The notes beneath the pieces were generated by a model. The model did not search any database and was not told the origin of the DNA. It saw only the letters and a list, made by a program, of their open reading frames with translations. Of a stretch of DNA of 64,000 nucleotides, positions 18,958 through 29,189 are shown one piece after another (the first letter of the stretch is position 1; each line of letters begins with the position of its first letter). This DNA is from Leishmania donovani. Taxonomy: Eukaryota; Euglenozoa; Kinetoplastea; Trypanosomatida; Trypanosomatidae. A program made the translations under genes and the position numbers. The DNA lies in assembly GCF_000227135.1 (NCBI RefSeq), contig NC_018251.1, positions 1 to 64,000 on the forward strand, written 5' to 3'.

Positions 18958-19797
18958 ATGTCCGGTGAGTGCGTGTACGACTTGGTGACCGCCAGCGACT
19001 CCTTAGGGGCGGGCGGGACTGTGGTGACCGTCAAGCCCGCTGCCACCGCCAAGAAGAGTCGCCGAGCACCACCGCCTACAGCGTCCACCTTCGGCATTCA
19101 CGGTACAAGCGCTGTTGTAGCTAACGCCGGTGGCGAGTACACAGACGCCTCTGTGCACCCCTCGCGGAAGTCCATTGGGACTTTTGGCCGCGAAGTCGGC
19201 TCGACGGTGACCCCGGAGAACTTTCTCCGCAAAAACGAAGGCCCGCTCACCGCCAGTCGCGGCGCACCGACTGTGGACAACTCCGCGTTTAAGAAGAGCG
19301 AATACCACCGCGAAAAGGCAAAGCCCGACGTGCCTTTGCGTAACGAGCGCCCTGTCATGGGGTTACGGACAGAGAAAAACTTTGTAGTCGCTAACGCGGT
19401 GGAAAACACGATGGCGGTGCCGACCAAGGTAACGCCAGCCCCACAGCCTCGTGCGACGGATCGCGAGGACTTTGGCAAGGTGCCGCAGTACATCACAGAA
19501 ATCAAAGAAGACATGAACGCGCGCAAGCAGATGCTCGAAGACCACAAGGCGGCGGACAGAGCTGCGCAGGAGCGGTGGTCGGAAATTTCTCCGTCTGAGC
19601 TGGCGCAGCTGCTTGAGGGCCTTCAGCGTCGCTGGGACGCACTCAACAAGGACTACCAGACGAAAGGATTCAGCAAGTTGGAAACACCGTCGCAGCGTGC
19701 ACATCAGGAGCTCGTAGAGAAACAACTCGTGGCCGTAGAGTTTTCGATGCAAAAGCTTAGCCGGCAGCACGTCTTCGTATTCGACGATCAGAAGTGA
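18958..19797 (+). CDS. enkurin-domain axonemal protein
   Basis: 279 residues. A disordered, Ser/Thr/Ala-rich first half (with PPPTAST and repeated KK/RK clusters) is followed by the enkurin domain at about 175-275: GKVPQYITEIKEDM, then an amphipathic helix, ELAQLLEGLQRRWDALNKDYQ and a final helical hairpin ending QHVFVFDD. Enkurin binds microtubules (inner junction of motile cilia doublets) and in animals also calmodulin and TRPC channels. In trypanosomatids it is expected in the flagellar axoneme. Start ATG follows a short AT-rich leader and the first Met gives the usual N-terminal length. Confidence 0.85.
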   Translation: MSGECVYDLVTASDSLGAGGTVVTVKPAATAKKSRRAPPPTASTFGIHGTSAVVANAGGEYTDASVHPSRKSIGTFGREVGSTVTPENFLRKNEGPLTASRGAPTVDNSAFKKSEYHREKAKPDVPLRNERPVMGLRTEKNFVVANAVENTMAVPTKVTPAPQPRATDREDFGKVPQYITEIKEDMNARKQMLEDHKAADRAAQERWSEISPSELAQLLEGLQRRWDALNKDYQTKGFSKLETPSQRAHQELVEKQLVAVEFSMQKLSRQHVFVFDDQK

Positions 19798-20716
19798 GTC
19801 GCCACGTGTGTGGTGCCGCCTCTCTCGCAGGCCCGGGAGTAGAAGGTTAGACGCGTGCTTCGATGAGTGTGTGCTGCATCAATACAGGCGTTTTCGGTTG
19901 TAAGAATCAAATGTACCCTTACCCTCTGTGTTCCTTTCTTCGTGCTTATTTTCAAGTCCGTGTCGCAGCGGTGCACCCGCTCACGGCTGCCTTTATCGTG
20001 CCGTACCTCGGCTGTTGCTTTTAGAGCCCGCGACTTCAGGGTGGCCGTTGGAGGGATGCGGGAGCGGCAGCTGATATAGATGACGGAAGCAAATGGGCTG
20101 CTTTTGGTGGACTGATGAGGGTCGGTGCTGTATGTGTATGCGTGTGTGTGTGTGTGTGCGACTGCGTCGGTGCCTCTTTGTGTGCCGGATGTATAGATGA
20201 CCCTGCGATGTTTTGGTTTGCGTAATCGTGCGCACGAGCGCGCCCGCTGATGTACCTGTTTTTTTGTTTTGTCTGCGCATTTTCGAGTGGTGCAATGAAA
20301 CCGAATACGGCAGCACGCAGCTGCTGGACACGTTGGCGGTGCCCATAAGGTTGTCCGACTTTAGCGTTTGCCTTTTTACAACAGTTCCTGACATAACGTA
20401 GCTCCTTGGGTGCAGAGGATGGCATCACAGCCGGCGAGGCCATGGCCTGTTGCGCATCGATATCACGAAATCAACGTGGGTATGTTTATCACTTCGGCTA
20501 CGGCGCTGCCTCGAGCCGCCTTCTCATCACTGCTCCCCGTACGCTCTTTCCTTTTTGATTGCTGAACGGCGCGCACTCACTGCATCGTGCCCTTCTCGGC
20601 TGTTGCCGGTTTCTTGGTTCTGCTCCCTGGTTTCCTGTGCCTCTTTGTGAGATCGCTGGTTTTAGGCATCGGCTGAACGGGCTTGTGAAGTTGATAGGGC
20701 CGCAAGGAAGAAACCA
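19798..20716. other. intercistronic spacer
   Basis: No gene-like frame. A short GT microsatellite lies at about 20135-20158. Confidence 0.5.
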
Positions 20717-22039
20717 ATGAGAATGTTCTTTGACAAGCGCCGCGTACTTACGGAGGAGGCGCCGCGTAGGCCGTACCAGAACAATGCCTCTACAGCATCC
20801 TTCGAGTGCCCACTTCTCAAAGGGCTGCACTACGGGCAGCGGAAGCTGTTGCTGTCGGAAGTGGAGTTTTTGGTACAGATTTCCATGCACGTCAAATGCC
20901 GCGGCAGCGGTGCGTCTCCGAAGAAGGTGCTTGTCGTGTACGCCGGCGCTGCTTGCGGACTTCATTTACCGCTTATCTTTTCTCTTTTTCCGGCGCTCGA
21001 TTTTGTTCTCATTGACCCAGCACCGTTTTGCTCACGAGTCAAGGAGATTGCGTCGAAGGAGGGGAGCTGTGTGCTGGAGCTCATCGACGACTTCTGCACC
21101 GCGGAGCTGTGCTTGCGGATTCGGCGTAGTTACCAGGAAACGCATGACATTTTCCTGGTGAGTGACATCCGTTCCGGCCAACCTACGGGAATGTCGATGA
21201 ATCAGGAACACACGGACATGATCCAGCAAGACAACAAAGCCCAGCGAGAGTGGTGTTTCTCCCTGGAGGTAGAGGCGGCAATGCTGAAGTTTCACCCTCC
21301 TTATCCGGCCGCCAAGGATAGCGACCCGGCCAACTACAAGGCACAGGACGCGACGGTGGAGGAATACACATACCTGGACGGAACACAGCTGCTTGGGGTC
21401 TGGGCACCCAAATCTTCCTCAGAGGTGCGCTTGATCGTCGTCGGTCCGTTCAAGCGCGGCTACGCGGCGCCTACTCGACGCTACTACTGTACAGTGCACG
21501 AGGAGCAGTGCTACGCGTACAACACGGATAATAGGTACGAGAAGGACTGCGCGGCGGAGCGCCTCATCCTGGAGACGTACCTCAGCGCTTTTCCCGGCGC
21601 GTCCAAATCCGTCGAACAACTCTCCAAGACGCTCAGTGAGCAGCTGGAGTATCCGCTGTTTTGCCCGCTCGAGCCAGGGTTCACAGAACAACATGCACGG
21701 TGGGTGACACTGCTGTACTCGACCAGGAATCCTGCTGCTCTCCAGTACTTTGACCTGCTAAAGAACTACATGTCCGTCGAGCAGGTGGCAGGCCTTGTGA
21801 CGAAGTACAAGGACTGCTGCGAGATCCCTACTGGAGTTAAAGTCGGCGATATCGAGTTGACACCTCATTTTTGGTCCGTCTTTGCAGCCGGTGACTTTGC
21901 TGTCGTGTACTGCTTCCCCGCCGTTCGATGGGGATGGAAACAGCACGCGCATCGACGCCAGCCGAACAAGCAAGAAGACGACGGCAGAGAGAACCATCGC
22001 AGGTTCGCCGGGAAAAAGCGAAGGGCAAACGCCGCTTGA
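20717..22039 (+). CDS. cap 2'-O-ribose methyltransferase (kinetoplastid MT48/MT57 type)
   Basis: 440 residues, nuclear. Trypanosomatid spliced-leader caps carry 2'-O-methyls on the first four nucleotides (cap 4), made by a family related to the poxviral cap methyltransferase. The expected features are present: GQRKLLLSE with K43, a SAM-binding stretch VLVVYAGAACG then LDFVLIDPAPF, SDIRSG with D150, MLKFHPPY with K191, and SSEVRL with E236. Together these give a plausible K-D-K-E catalytic tetrad. The size (about 50 kDa) is nearest to MT48, which modifies the second nucleotide; which family member it is remains uncertain. The C-terminal 40 residues are very basic (nuclear signal or RNA contact). 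Confidence 0.82.
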   Translation: MRMFFDKRRVLTEEAPRRPYQNNASTASFECPLLKGLHYGQRKLLLSEVEFLVQISMHVKCRGSGASPKKVLVVYAGAACGLHLPLIFSLFPALDFVLIDPAPFCSRVKEIASKEGSCVLELIDDFCTAELCLRIRRSYQETHDIFLVSDIRSGQPTGMSMNQEHTDMIQQDNKAQREWCFSLEVEAAMLKFHPPYPAAKDSDPANYKAQDATVEEYTYLDGTQLLGVWAPKSSSEVRLIVVGPFKRGYAAPTRRYYCTVHEEQCYAYNTDNRYEKDCAAERLILETYLSAFPGASKSVEQLSKTLSEQLEYPLFCPLEPGFTEQHARWVTLLYSTRNPAALQYFDLLKNYMSVEQVAGLVTKYKDCCEIPTGVKVGDIELTPHFWSVFAAGDFAVVYCFPAVRWGWKQHAHRRQPNKQEDDGRENHRRFAGKKRRANAA

Positions 22040-22845
22040 CAGGCAACAGCCGAGGAGCGCGCGAAAGACGCTGGTGCTGTTCTCTCTGGCCGCCTACGGC
22101 AACAGTCTTGGGCGCTGCTCGCGAAGAAGCTTCTTGAGTCACTGCCTCGCAGGCTACGCAGGGCGAGATAGGGGGAAATGAGGCGAAGTATCGCTGAATT
22201 CCGTCGAGCGATGCGTTTTGCGTTGGACTGCGCTTGTCTCTCGGAGGCAGTGCGCAACAAGGGAAAGAAGAAAAAACGGAGCACAACAGAGTCGAATCGC
22301 GGGAGTAGCCGGGCTACTGAAAATAGTGCAGGTTCAGAGAGAGGCTCTCGAGCCGATGGCACGGAAGTTTCTCTCTGTTTTTTTTTTTTCTCTCAGATGC
22401 TGCGGAAAAGCCTGCCTTGAGATCTCCCCTCCCATCTCCTCCACGTTTTCCAGCACAGTGTCACTCGGTCTTCATCACTGCTGGCAGAGTTGGCCGAGGT
22501 GGGGAGGGTGTAGCGATGTGTATGCGGGCAAGTGAGCACAGAGATCATGATATCTGAAGTACAGAATATGGTTTAGTCTTGTCTTCCTCTTTCGTTCGCT
22601 ACTCTCCTCCGCTATCGGATGTGGTGCACACACTAACACCCCCCAATCTCCGCATCTTTTTTTTTTCGATACTGGCACTGTGCTCGTTCCCTTACTGCGG
22701 CTGTGCACCTCTGACGACACCTCCGCACGCATAGATCTCACTTTACTCTGCACGCTCAACTCATATTTTGTTAGCCGTTTGACCAGTTCATTTTCTCGTT
22801 TTTGTAGTTGGTGCTAGCCGAGGACACACACACACGCAAAAGAAG
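22040..22845. other. intercistronic spacer
   Basis: No gene-like frame. T-rich runs at about 22377-22391 and 22658-22668. Confidence 0.5.
22789..22807 (+). promoter_or_regulatory. predicted trans-splice acceptor of the WD40 gene
   Basis: T-rich run ending in AG at 22806-22807, 38 bases before the ATG at 22846, with no ATG between. Prediction from sequence only. Confidence 0.5.
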
Positions 22846-24513
22846 ATGAAAATCACGATCAATATTGAACTCGCGCACTCGGAGCTGTACAAGGCGGCAC
22901 ATCTTCAGCAGACAGTGTCCGAGCTAGACCCGAATGCCGTGGTGCGATTCAAGACGGATACGAGTTTCCTAGCACAGCGCATCAAGGATGCGGTGAAGGC
23001 GAAGCAGTACGACACAATAGTGAGCGAACTGGCCCACCGTCTCTCATATCCTGCTTCCTTTGCGGATAGCCTAGAGGTGATGTGCTCGATGGCGTTCTTC
23101 AGCAAGGGCCGCGTAGACAGCGGCGAGAGCGTTGCTCCATTTGTAGAGGTGCTTACTCGTCTGCCTGAGGAGGCGAAGGCGCACGCAAGGGAGGCGATCG
23201 TGCAGCGTGCAATGGCGTTTCTGTCGAAGCCACGGCGCCTGGACTGTAGCCGTGCACCCTTAATTGGCTATGCGGAGACCTTGGCCATGATGACGCGAAG
23301 GGAGCTGCTAAGCGTCCGTAGTGTCGTTGGGACTTTGGTGCAAATGATCGAGAACGACACGACTCGGACTGCTGGCATGACATGCCTAGGCAAATTAATG
23401 GAGGTCGCGTACGAGGCCGTCCGGAACTGCGACACTGCGACGCTGAGTGCTTTGCGAGGCGCGGTCCGCCTCGCGCAGATGAACGATACATTCCTGTACG
23501 ACGTGGAGTACATTATGGAGGCATTTGGATGGTCGCCGTACAAGCCGGCGCTGAGCCTGCGTCGCTCCAGCTGCCATCACGAGTTCCCCATTCTCTCTCT
23601 TGCCTACTGTGGTGGTGCGAACCATCGCGAGGTGGTCGTGAGCTCCTCGTCGGACGGCACGATAGGGACGTGGGACGGCGTCGGCGTGCTGCTGCAGAAC
23701 GTCCTCCTTTCGCGCCATTACGCTTCTTGCCTAGACCTCACAAACCGCGGCCATACCCTGATCGTCGGCGCGGTGGGGCGGTACACAAACACCCCGCCGG
23801 CCGTGATCTTTTACAACGAAGATGGCAATCGCAAGGCACAGTGGCAGGAGTGCGGCGGCACTGAGCCCGACGACGCTAACTTTATCTCTAGCCTCAAGTG
23901 TCTGAAGGACTCGTCCGGGTCGCGGTACTGCGTCGGCGTGCAAACGTCAAACGCAAACTCCCTCATGATCTTCGACGGCCAACACGTGACGCAGCGCTAC
24001 TTTGATCACACGGACATCATCACAGCCATTCACGTTCCCAGCGACCGCGAGAACCTGGTCATCACCGGGTCTCGCGACTGCTCGACGCTGATCTACGACC
24101 TCCGAGACCCCCGCAACGTCAGCGCGGCAACGCACCACACGAACACTGTTTCCTGCATCACGAGCTGTGACAACAGCCTGTTCACGGCCGGGCTCGACAA
24201 GCGCGTCGTGGTGGAGGACTTCCGAATGCTGCGTAGCCCAAACGTGCAGCGCGACATGGAGAGCGCCGTGCTGAGTATGTCTGTTAGCAATTCTCTACAG
24301 TGCGCCGTGGCGACGCTTACTGGCGTGTACCTGATCAACTTTTCTAGCAACACCTCCGTACCCACGTCGTCGCGCTCCGATTGTGGCGGGAGTGCCTCCC
24401 GCTACAACGCCGTGTGCTGGAACAATGCCGGCACCATCCTCTTCGGCGGCGGCGAGGCACACACGCTGGATTTGTTTGCCCCTGCGTACGAGCTAAACTC
24501 CTTTGAGGTTTAA
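22846..24513 (+). CDS. WD40-repeat protein with helical N-terminal domain
   Basis: 555 residues. The first 230 residues are helical (repeats such as AHAREAIVQRAMAFLSK and LSALRGAVRLAQM, as in armadillo- or LisH/CTLH-type scaffolds). A seven-bladed beta-propeller follows. Clear blades include SSSSDGTIGTWD, ITGSRDCSTLIYDLRD and FTAGLDKRVVVEDFR. No catalytic motif is visible. This is a scaffold of unknown partners; the N-terminal MKITINIELAHSEL is a conserved-looking amphipathic strand-helix. Context gives no further clue because neighbours in such units are unrelated. Confidence 0.82.
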   Translation: MKITINIELAHSELYKAAHLQQTVSELDPNAVVRFKTDTSFLAQRIKDAVKAKQYDTIVSELAHRLSYPASFADSLEVMCSMAFFSKGRVDSGESVAPFVEVLTRLPEEAKAHAREAIVQRAMAFLSKPRRLDCSRAPLIGYAETLAMMTRRELLSVRSVVGTLVQMIENDTTRTAGMTCLGKLMEVAYEAVRNCDTATLSALRGAVRLAQMNDTFLYDVEYIMEAFGWSPYKPALSLRRSSCHHEFPILSLAYCGGANHREVVVSSSSDGTIGTWDGVGVLLQNVLLSRHYASCLDLTNRGHTLIVGAVGRYTNTPPAVIFYNEDGNRKAQWQECGGTEPDDANFISSLKCLKDSSGSRYCVGVQTSNANSLMIFDGQHVTQRYFDHTDIITAIHVPSDRENLVITGSRDCSTLIYDLRDPRNVSAATHHTNTVSCITSCDNSLFTAGLDKRVVVEDFRMLRSPNVQRDMESAVLSMSVSNSLQCAVATLTGVYLINFSSNTSVPTSSRSDCGGSASRYNAVCWNNAGTILFGGGEAHTLDLFAPAYELNSFEV

Positions 24514-25212
24514 TGGTGGTATCGTGCATCCATGAGGGGCGGCAGGGACGGCAAAGAGACGCTAAAAGCGATGCGAAAAAAAAAATACAGGCGGAAGCCG
24601 CTCGAACGTGGTGTAGTCACATACTGCAGCAGCGTGTGCTGAGTGTAGGCTCTATGTGTTGCCTCACCTGACCTCCTCCTGTCCTCTTAAGCTTTCCCTA
24701 ACCCCTCCTCCTGATATACTCCTGCAACTGTTAGCCACGTGTCTCCGCTGTGCATGCCCGACCTCATTTTCAGCGCCTGCACAGGCGAAGTGCACTTGCG
24801 CTTCTCCTCCGCGTTTTCTTTTCTCTACTTTCTTCCGTTTGTTGCAAGTAATGTTCTAACATGAAGAGAGGGAGTGCAAGCTCATGCCCACGACTTCTCT
24901 CCCTAAACACCGACGCTTCATCGTCTCAGGAAGGAATCGTAGAGCGTTGATGCGCAGAGTAGCCGTGTGGGACAGCGGTGTGTGTAGGAGAGAGACGGGA
25001 TTGAAGTACTGAGCAAGCGTGTGCTTGGTCGTTTGTGTTCTTTTACCTTTATGCTTTTTTTTGGTGACTAAATCCGGCTTTGAGTGCAGTAGCTGCATGC
25101 TGCCATGCTTTGTTCTTCTGTTCTCCTTTTGGTTTCCACTCCTTCGTGTGTTTCTGTGTCTATCTTGTTGGATCCGCGTCTGTGTTACGTTTCTTTTTTT
25201 TTGCTACCTCTT

Positions 25213-25224
25213 ACTGTACACTGA
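25213..25224 (+). repeat. possible target-site duplication, left arm
   Basis: ACTGTACACTGA here and ACTGTATACTGA at about 25779-25790, just after the A-rich end of the retroposon copy, agree at 11 of 12 bases. This is the length reported for trypanosomatid non-LTR retroposons. The element would then begin at 25225, 12 bases before the block shared with copy 2. Confidence 0.4.
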
Positions 25225-25236
25225 ACCCCTCACGAC

Positions 25237-25766
25237 AGGAGGACCCCTTTGGCGTGGTATCCAGGATTCAGCGCCCGCTGCGGGCGAGGAAGCCAAGCAG
25301 CCACCCTCTCCCCTGTCAACGCCGAACCACGTCCGGTGCTGACAGGGCTAGGTACCTACGACGTGAGGAGGTCAGAGCAATGTGTGGCTGCTGATGCCGG
25401 AGGTGGGGCTGTGGATGGATCTGCGGCGGAGCGACCTGCGGCAGCGAAGACATGTACACTATCCATATTATAGACAGAGCTGCAACGTAGTGCGAACGCA
25501 GCCCACGCGGCCCTCGCGCTGCCTCCTGGTACGGGCTGCCTCAGCCACGCCGAGGAGGACGCACGAGGTGGCGGCCGGCAGAGCGGGAGGTGGGTGGGTG
25601 TAGTTCGAGGCAGGGGCCGTGCTCGGGTGAGTGAGTCGGCGCATCTCGTGTACCGCGTGTGTCTACGGCTGCTTGGCACCACGCGATGGGGCCTGTGGCC
25701 GTCTGGCCGGGGGTGGCGGTAGGGTGGTGTCTGAGGCATGCTGTGTGGCAGAATGGCCACGTTGAA
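25237..25766 (+). mobile_element. SIDER-like degenerate retroposon, copy 1
   Basis: A 530-base block repeated 4,416 bases downstream (29653-30182) with one difference seen (C at 25348, T at 29764) and no indel. It ends in an A-rich tail (AAGGGCAAAAAAGAA) that differs from the tail of copy 2, as expected for separate retroposition events. Size, location in a 3' untranslated spacer and direction relative to transcription fit Leishmania SIDER elements, which influence messenger stability and translation in several known cases. No intact protein is encoded. Confidence 0.75.
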
Positions 25767-26433
25767 GGGCAAAAAAGAACTGTATACTGATGCATATGCA
25801 TGCACCCACACCTACAAGGGTTAGTGGTGGGTGGAAGAAGTGTGAGGATGCCATCGCCGGGAACGGACGGCAAACTTCAGTGTGGTGTCCGTGCGATAGA
25901 AAAGAAAATCGAAGAAGGGTCACACAGCTCAGACGAAGTGCACGTTGCACGTCTTGCTGGTTTTGCCTGATGCGCTCACCACTCTTATTTTCGCAGCGAT
26001 CCCGGCTTTTCCCCTCTGGTCTCACCATACGTCGCCGACATTGAACACAGCGCTCTTGCTTTTCGCCCGCTGAAATCAATGATGCTGGTGAGCGGAAAGA
26101 AGAATGAGCTAGGCCGACCTTGAATGGAGAGGAGAGCTACTGAGCATCTCTGGCCACCATCACCCATAGCAATTTTCCTCTGTTTGATTCCTTGTTCTCC
26201 TTTTTGGTGTGTGTGTATGTGTGTGTCTGGGGGGAGGATAAACTCTCCGTGCACCGGTGGCGTTGCCGCGAACGGCGGATAACCGACGGCGGCCTCCACG
26301 GGCAGCACAAACGATTGCACACATTAGTTAGAGAGCGATAGAGAAAGACGAGGAGGAAGCGGCGCGCGGGAAACAACGACATCATTCGGGGGTCAGTGCA
26401 CTTTTTTATTCCCTAATAAAGACGAAAAGAGAC

Positions 26434-27618
26434 ATGGACAACGGAGCTCGCATTGCCGAGGATGTGGAGAAGTTTCTTCGCGCTGCGCGCTCGCGCGACG
26501 CAGCAGATTGCAGCCGAATGCTGAAGGAAAAGCCAGAGCTCGTGAACTGCGTCGAGGCTGGCGGCTACGCTGCCCTCCACTTTGCCGCCTTCAACGGTGA
26601 TGCCGAGATGGTTCGCCTTCTACTAGAGTACAAGGCGGATCTGAACATCGAGAACATGGACGGTAACACGCCTCTTGTCATGGGTGTAAAGGGACGACAG
26701 CTGGAGTGCATTCGCATGCTGGCAAACGCGGGTGCCGATGTAAACAAGGAGTCCCACTCAGGAAGCACGGCTGCGCACTACGCCGCATCTATGGGATACC
26801 TGGACTGCCTCCGGCTTCTTGTGGAGCTGGGGGCCAAGACGATCTACGGGGAGAGCGAAGCGGGCACTCTGCTTCATTGGGCGTGCCACTCCGGTGACGT
26901 CAACTGTATCGGTACCGTCATTTACGAGTTTAAAGTGCCAATCAACGCAGTGGACAAGCACGGCGGCACGGCTCTGTTCACGGCCATTTTCATGAAGAAA
27001 ATGGAGGCTGTGGAGTTCCTAGTTGAGCATGGCGCGGCGGTCAACATCGCCATTGCCAACGACGGCAGCACGCCGCTGCACATTGCTGTAGAGCATGCAG
27101 ACTCGGAGTGTGTCCGCCTGCTGTGCAGCTGCGGCGCCGACGCTAGCGCCAAGAACGGAGAGGGCAAGACGCCGCTGGACTTGGCGAAGGCCGCCAACAA
27201 CACTAATGCTGCCAAGGAGCTCGAGAAGGCGCAGGTACCACAGGAGAAGCGGGCTGATGAGGCAGCGCGGTTCAAGAACCAGGGCAACAAGGTATTCCAG
27301 CAGGGCGAGAACGTGAAGGCTGCAAAGTTCTACACCCTGTCCATTCACCTCGACCCAACCAACCACGTCTACTACAGCAACCGCGCCGCCTGCTACTTCA
27401 ACCAGCACTTCTACACAGGAGCTTACTGGGATGCTCTGCGCTGTATCGCACTCGACCCGTCGTGGCCAAAGGGCTTCCTGCGCAAAGCCGCCACTGAGCT
27501 TGCGCTGAAGAAATACAGCGACGCACTCACCACCGCCTCACAGGGCCTGAAACTCGACCCCACTAACAAGGACCTCCAGCAAGTGAAGGACGAGGCGTTC
27601 AAGATGCTGAAAAAGTGA
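26434..27618 (+). CDS. ankyrin-repeat plus TPR co-chaperone
   Basis: 394 residues. Seven ankyrin repeats (about 30-260; typical units GGYAALHFAAFNGDAEMVRLLL, DGSTPLHIAVEHADSECVRLL) are joined to a three-motif TPR domain (277-390). The TPR carries a complete carboxylate clamp: K281, N285, N316, K346, R350, with spacings of 4, 31, 30 and 4 residues. These equal the HOP TPR1 pattern that grips the EEVD tail of Hsp70/Hsp90. So it is probably an adaptor that links an Hsp70 or Hsp90 to an ankyrin-bound client. Cytosolic, no signal peptide. The start ATG follows an AT-rich leader. Confidence 0.9.
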   Translation: MDNGARIAEDVEKFLRAARSRDAADCSRMLKEKPELVNCVEAGGYAALHFAAFNGDAEMVRLLLEYKADLNIENMDGNTPLVMGVKGRQLECIRMLANAGADVNKESHSGSTAAHYAASMGYLDCLRLLVELGAKTIYGESEAGTLLHWACHSGDVNCIGTVIYEFKVPINAVDKHGGTALFTAIFMKKMEAVEFLVEHGAAVNIAIANDGSTPLHIAVEHADSECVRLLCSCGADASAKNGEGKTPLDLAKAANNTNAAKELEKAQVPQEKRADEAARFKNQGNKVFQQGENVKAAKFYTLSIHLDPTNHVYYSNRAACYFNQHFYTGAYWDALRCIALDPSWPKGFLRKAATELALKKYSDALTTASQGLKLDPTNKDLQQVKDEAFKMLKK

Positions 27619-28526
27619 TTAAGATAGCCGTCTCGAAAGGAGAACGCCCAGGCTGTTCGCTGCCCCTCTCCCGGTAAGCGGCAGCGAGGAGATGGGGTAG
27701 GAGCGAGGAAGGGCTTGCCTGGCGTTGAGCAGATAAGCCGCCATTAAAGCAGCTTTTGTAAGACCGTTGTGGTGCACAGTGCACGTGGGAATCGAGATTG
27801 AAATATGAAGGATGTGTGGCGCGGTCTCTCCCTCTTTGCAGGTGTGAATGCGTGGGTGCTTGCTAACGTACTTCTTAGCAGATGCTACGGGCGCCCTCAC
27901 GTCGCTGAAAACAATGGAATGCGGAGCAGAAGCACCGAGCGTAGATCAGCTCCAACCTCTCCTTCGCTGCAGGAGGGCACATGGGTACGCTTAAGCGTCT
28001 TCACGGTCACCGCTGCTTTCTGCGTGTCCGCGCCCATTTCTTCTGTCTAGCGCTAACTTTGATCTTTAGCAACACACCTACGAGAAAGCGAGGCCTCTCA
28101 TGGCGCTGGGGGGGGGGGTAGCGCCGTTGCTCTTGCATCTCCTGCGATGCCTTCTCTCTTTACCGTGGCACTTGAGCTGCCTTCCATTGCCATGTGGAAA
28201 ATGCACTTGCGCGAGTGGTGGTGTGATGCACCTGCGAGCCAAGGCCTGTGTGGCAGCGGCTTCTACTGCATCGTACCGCTTCCGTGTCGTCCTGCTGTAC
28301 ACCCTCCCTTTCCCCTTTTCTGCTGACACCTCGCGTCGTGTGCCTGTGCATCAGCTGCCCCACTCCTCCGCCTTGCACGATTGCACTCTTGCTGCCTTTT
28401 GGTTCAACGCTGTTCCCCCATTACAGGTAAACACGCAGCCAGAGCACTCTTGCCTGGCACAAAACTATAGTCCCCCACCCTTCGTCTCGTATTTCTCCCT
28501 CAGCACCACCCATCCAGAAGTTCAAG
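27619..28526. other. intercistronic spacer
   Basis: No gene-like frame. A G11 run at 28108-28118 (quadruplex-prone on the + strand) and a CT-rich tract before the next gene are the only notable parts. Confidence 0.5.
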
Positions 28527-29189
28527 ATGTCCGTTGTCGGCACTCTTAGCACGTACATGGCCGCGACCGACTCACGCGACAAGATGATCAAGGGCGCCGG
28601 GTGCTTCTTCAAGATGATGGGCGCCCTTTACGGCAACCCCAACTTCATGAAGACAGGCGCGGCCATGTCCGATGCACGCTGCTTGATACGCATGCTGTCG
28701 TGGCTCAGTAACGTGCAGAAGATCAGTGACGCAATGGAGAAGCGCATTGTACAGCCGCGCGACGTTCTGTTTGTGCTGCGGGTGCTGTTCGACGGCATCT
28801 TCAGCCTCCTCGACAACATCGTGTTCGCCGGGCGCTTCTTCAACCCCAATTCGCCAAGCCTGTCACAGCTGTCGTATGTCTCGCGTGCAGCCCTCTTCTA
28901 CGGCTATGCCGTGGCTGTAGTGCTCGACATTTATGACCTCGTGCGGGATCCGACAATGCCGAAGCGCGGTGACCGCTGCCTGGTGCTGACGCGCAACGCC
29001 TGCGATATGGTTTCAGCCATCGGCAATGTGTGCACTGTGGACATCGGTGGGGCCAATGTCGCTGGACTGGGTCTCATCAGCGCCATTATCGCGACCCGTG
29101 AGCAGCTCCTGGCGGCGGCCGCCAAATCTGGTGGCAACACCATCGGCGCTATCCCAGCGAGGGCGGCTGCGCAGCAGCCAAAGAAGTGA
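28527..29189 (+). CDS. glycosomal membrane protein, PEX11/GIM5 family
   Basis: 220 residues. PEX11-type proteins shape and divide glycosomes, the peroxisome-related organelles that house glycolysis in these parasites. Seen here: an N-terminal amphipathic helix region (TDSRDKMIKGAGCFFKMM), a central RVLFDGIFSLLDNIVFAGRFF membrane-inserted segment typical of trypanosomatid family members, a second hydrophobic segment (AALFYGYAVAVVLDIYDL), a third near the end and a lysine-ending C-terminus (QQPKK). AG at 28502-28503 with a pyrimidine tract before it leaves a 23-base leader. Size fits GIM5A/B rather than the longer PEX11. Confidence 0.88.
   Translation: MSVVGTLSTYMAATDSRDKMIKGAGCFFKMMGALYGNPNFMKTGAAMSDARCLIRMLSWLSNVQKISDAMEKRIVQPRDVLFVLRVLFDGIFSLLDNIVFAGRFFNPNSPSLSQLSYVSRAALFYGYAVAVVLDIYDLVRDPTMPKRGDRCLVLTRNACDMVSAIGNVCTVDIGGANVAGLGLISAIIATREQLLAAAAKSGGNTIGAIPARAAAQQPKK

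Larger units (their letters stand above)
24514..26433. other. long intercistronic spacer containing a retroposon copy
   Basis: 1.9 kb without a gene. It holds the first 530-bp SIDER-like copy and CT-rich runs before and after it. The 148-151-codon frames on the - strand inside the copy are not genes: the same frame recurs in the second copy. Confidence 0.7.

Noticed and set aside
25356..25811. 151-codon - strand frame, repeated at 29772-30221
   Set aside because: Repeat of one retroposon copy, not a gene family.
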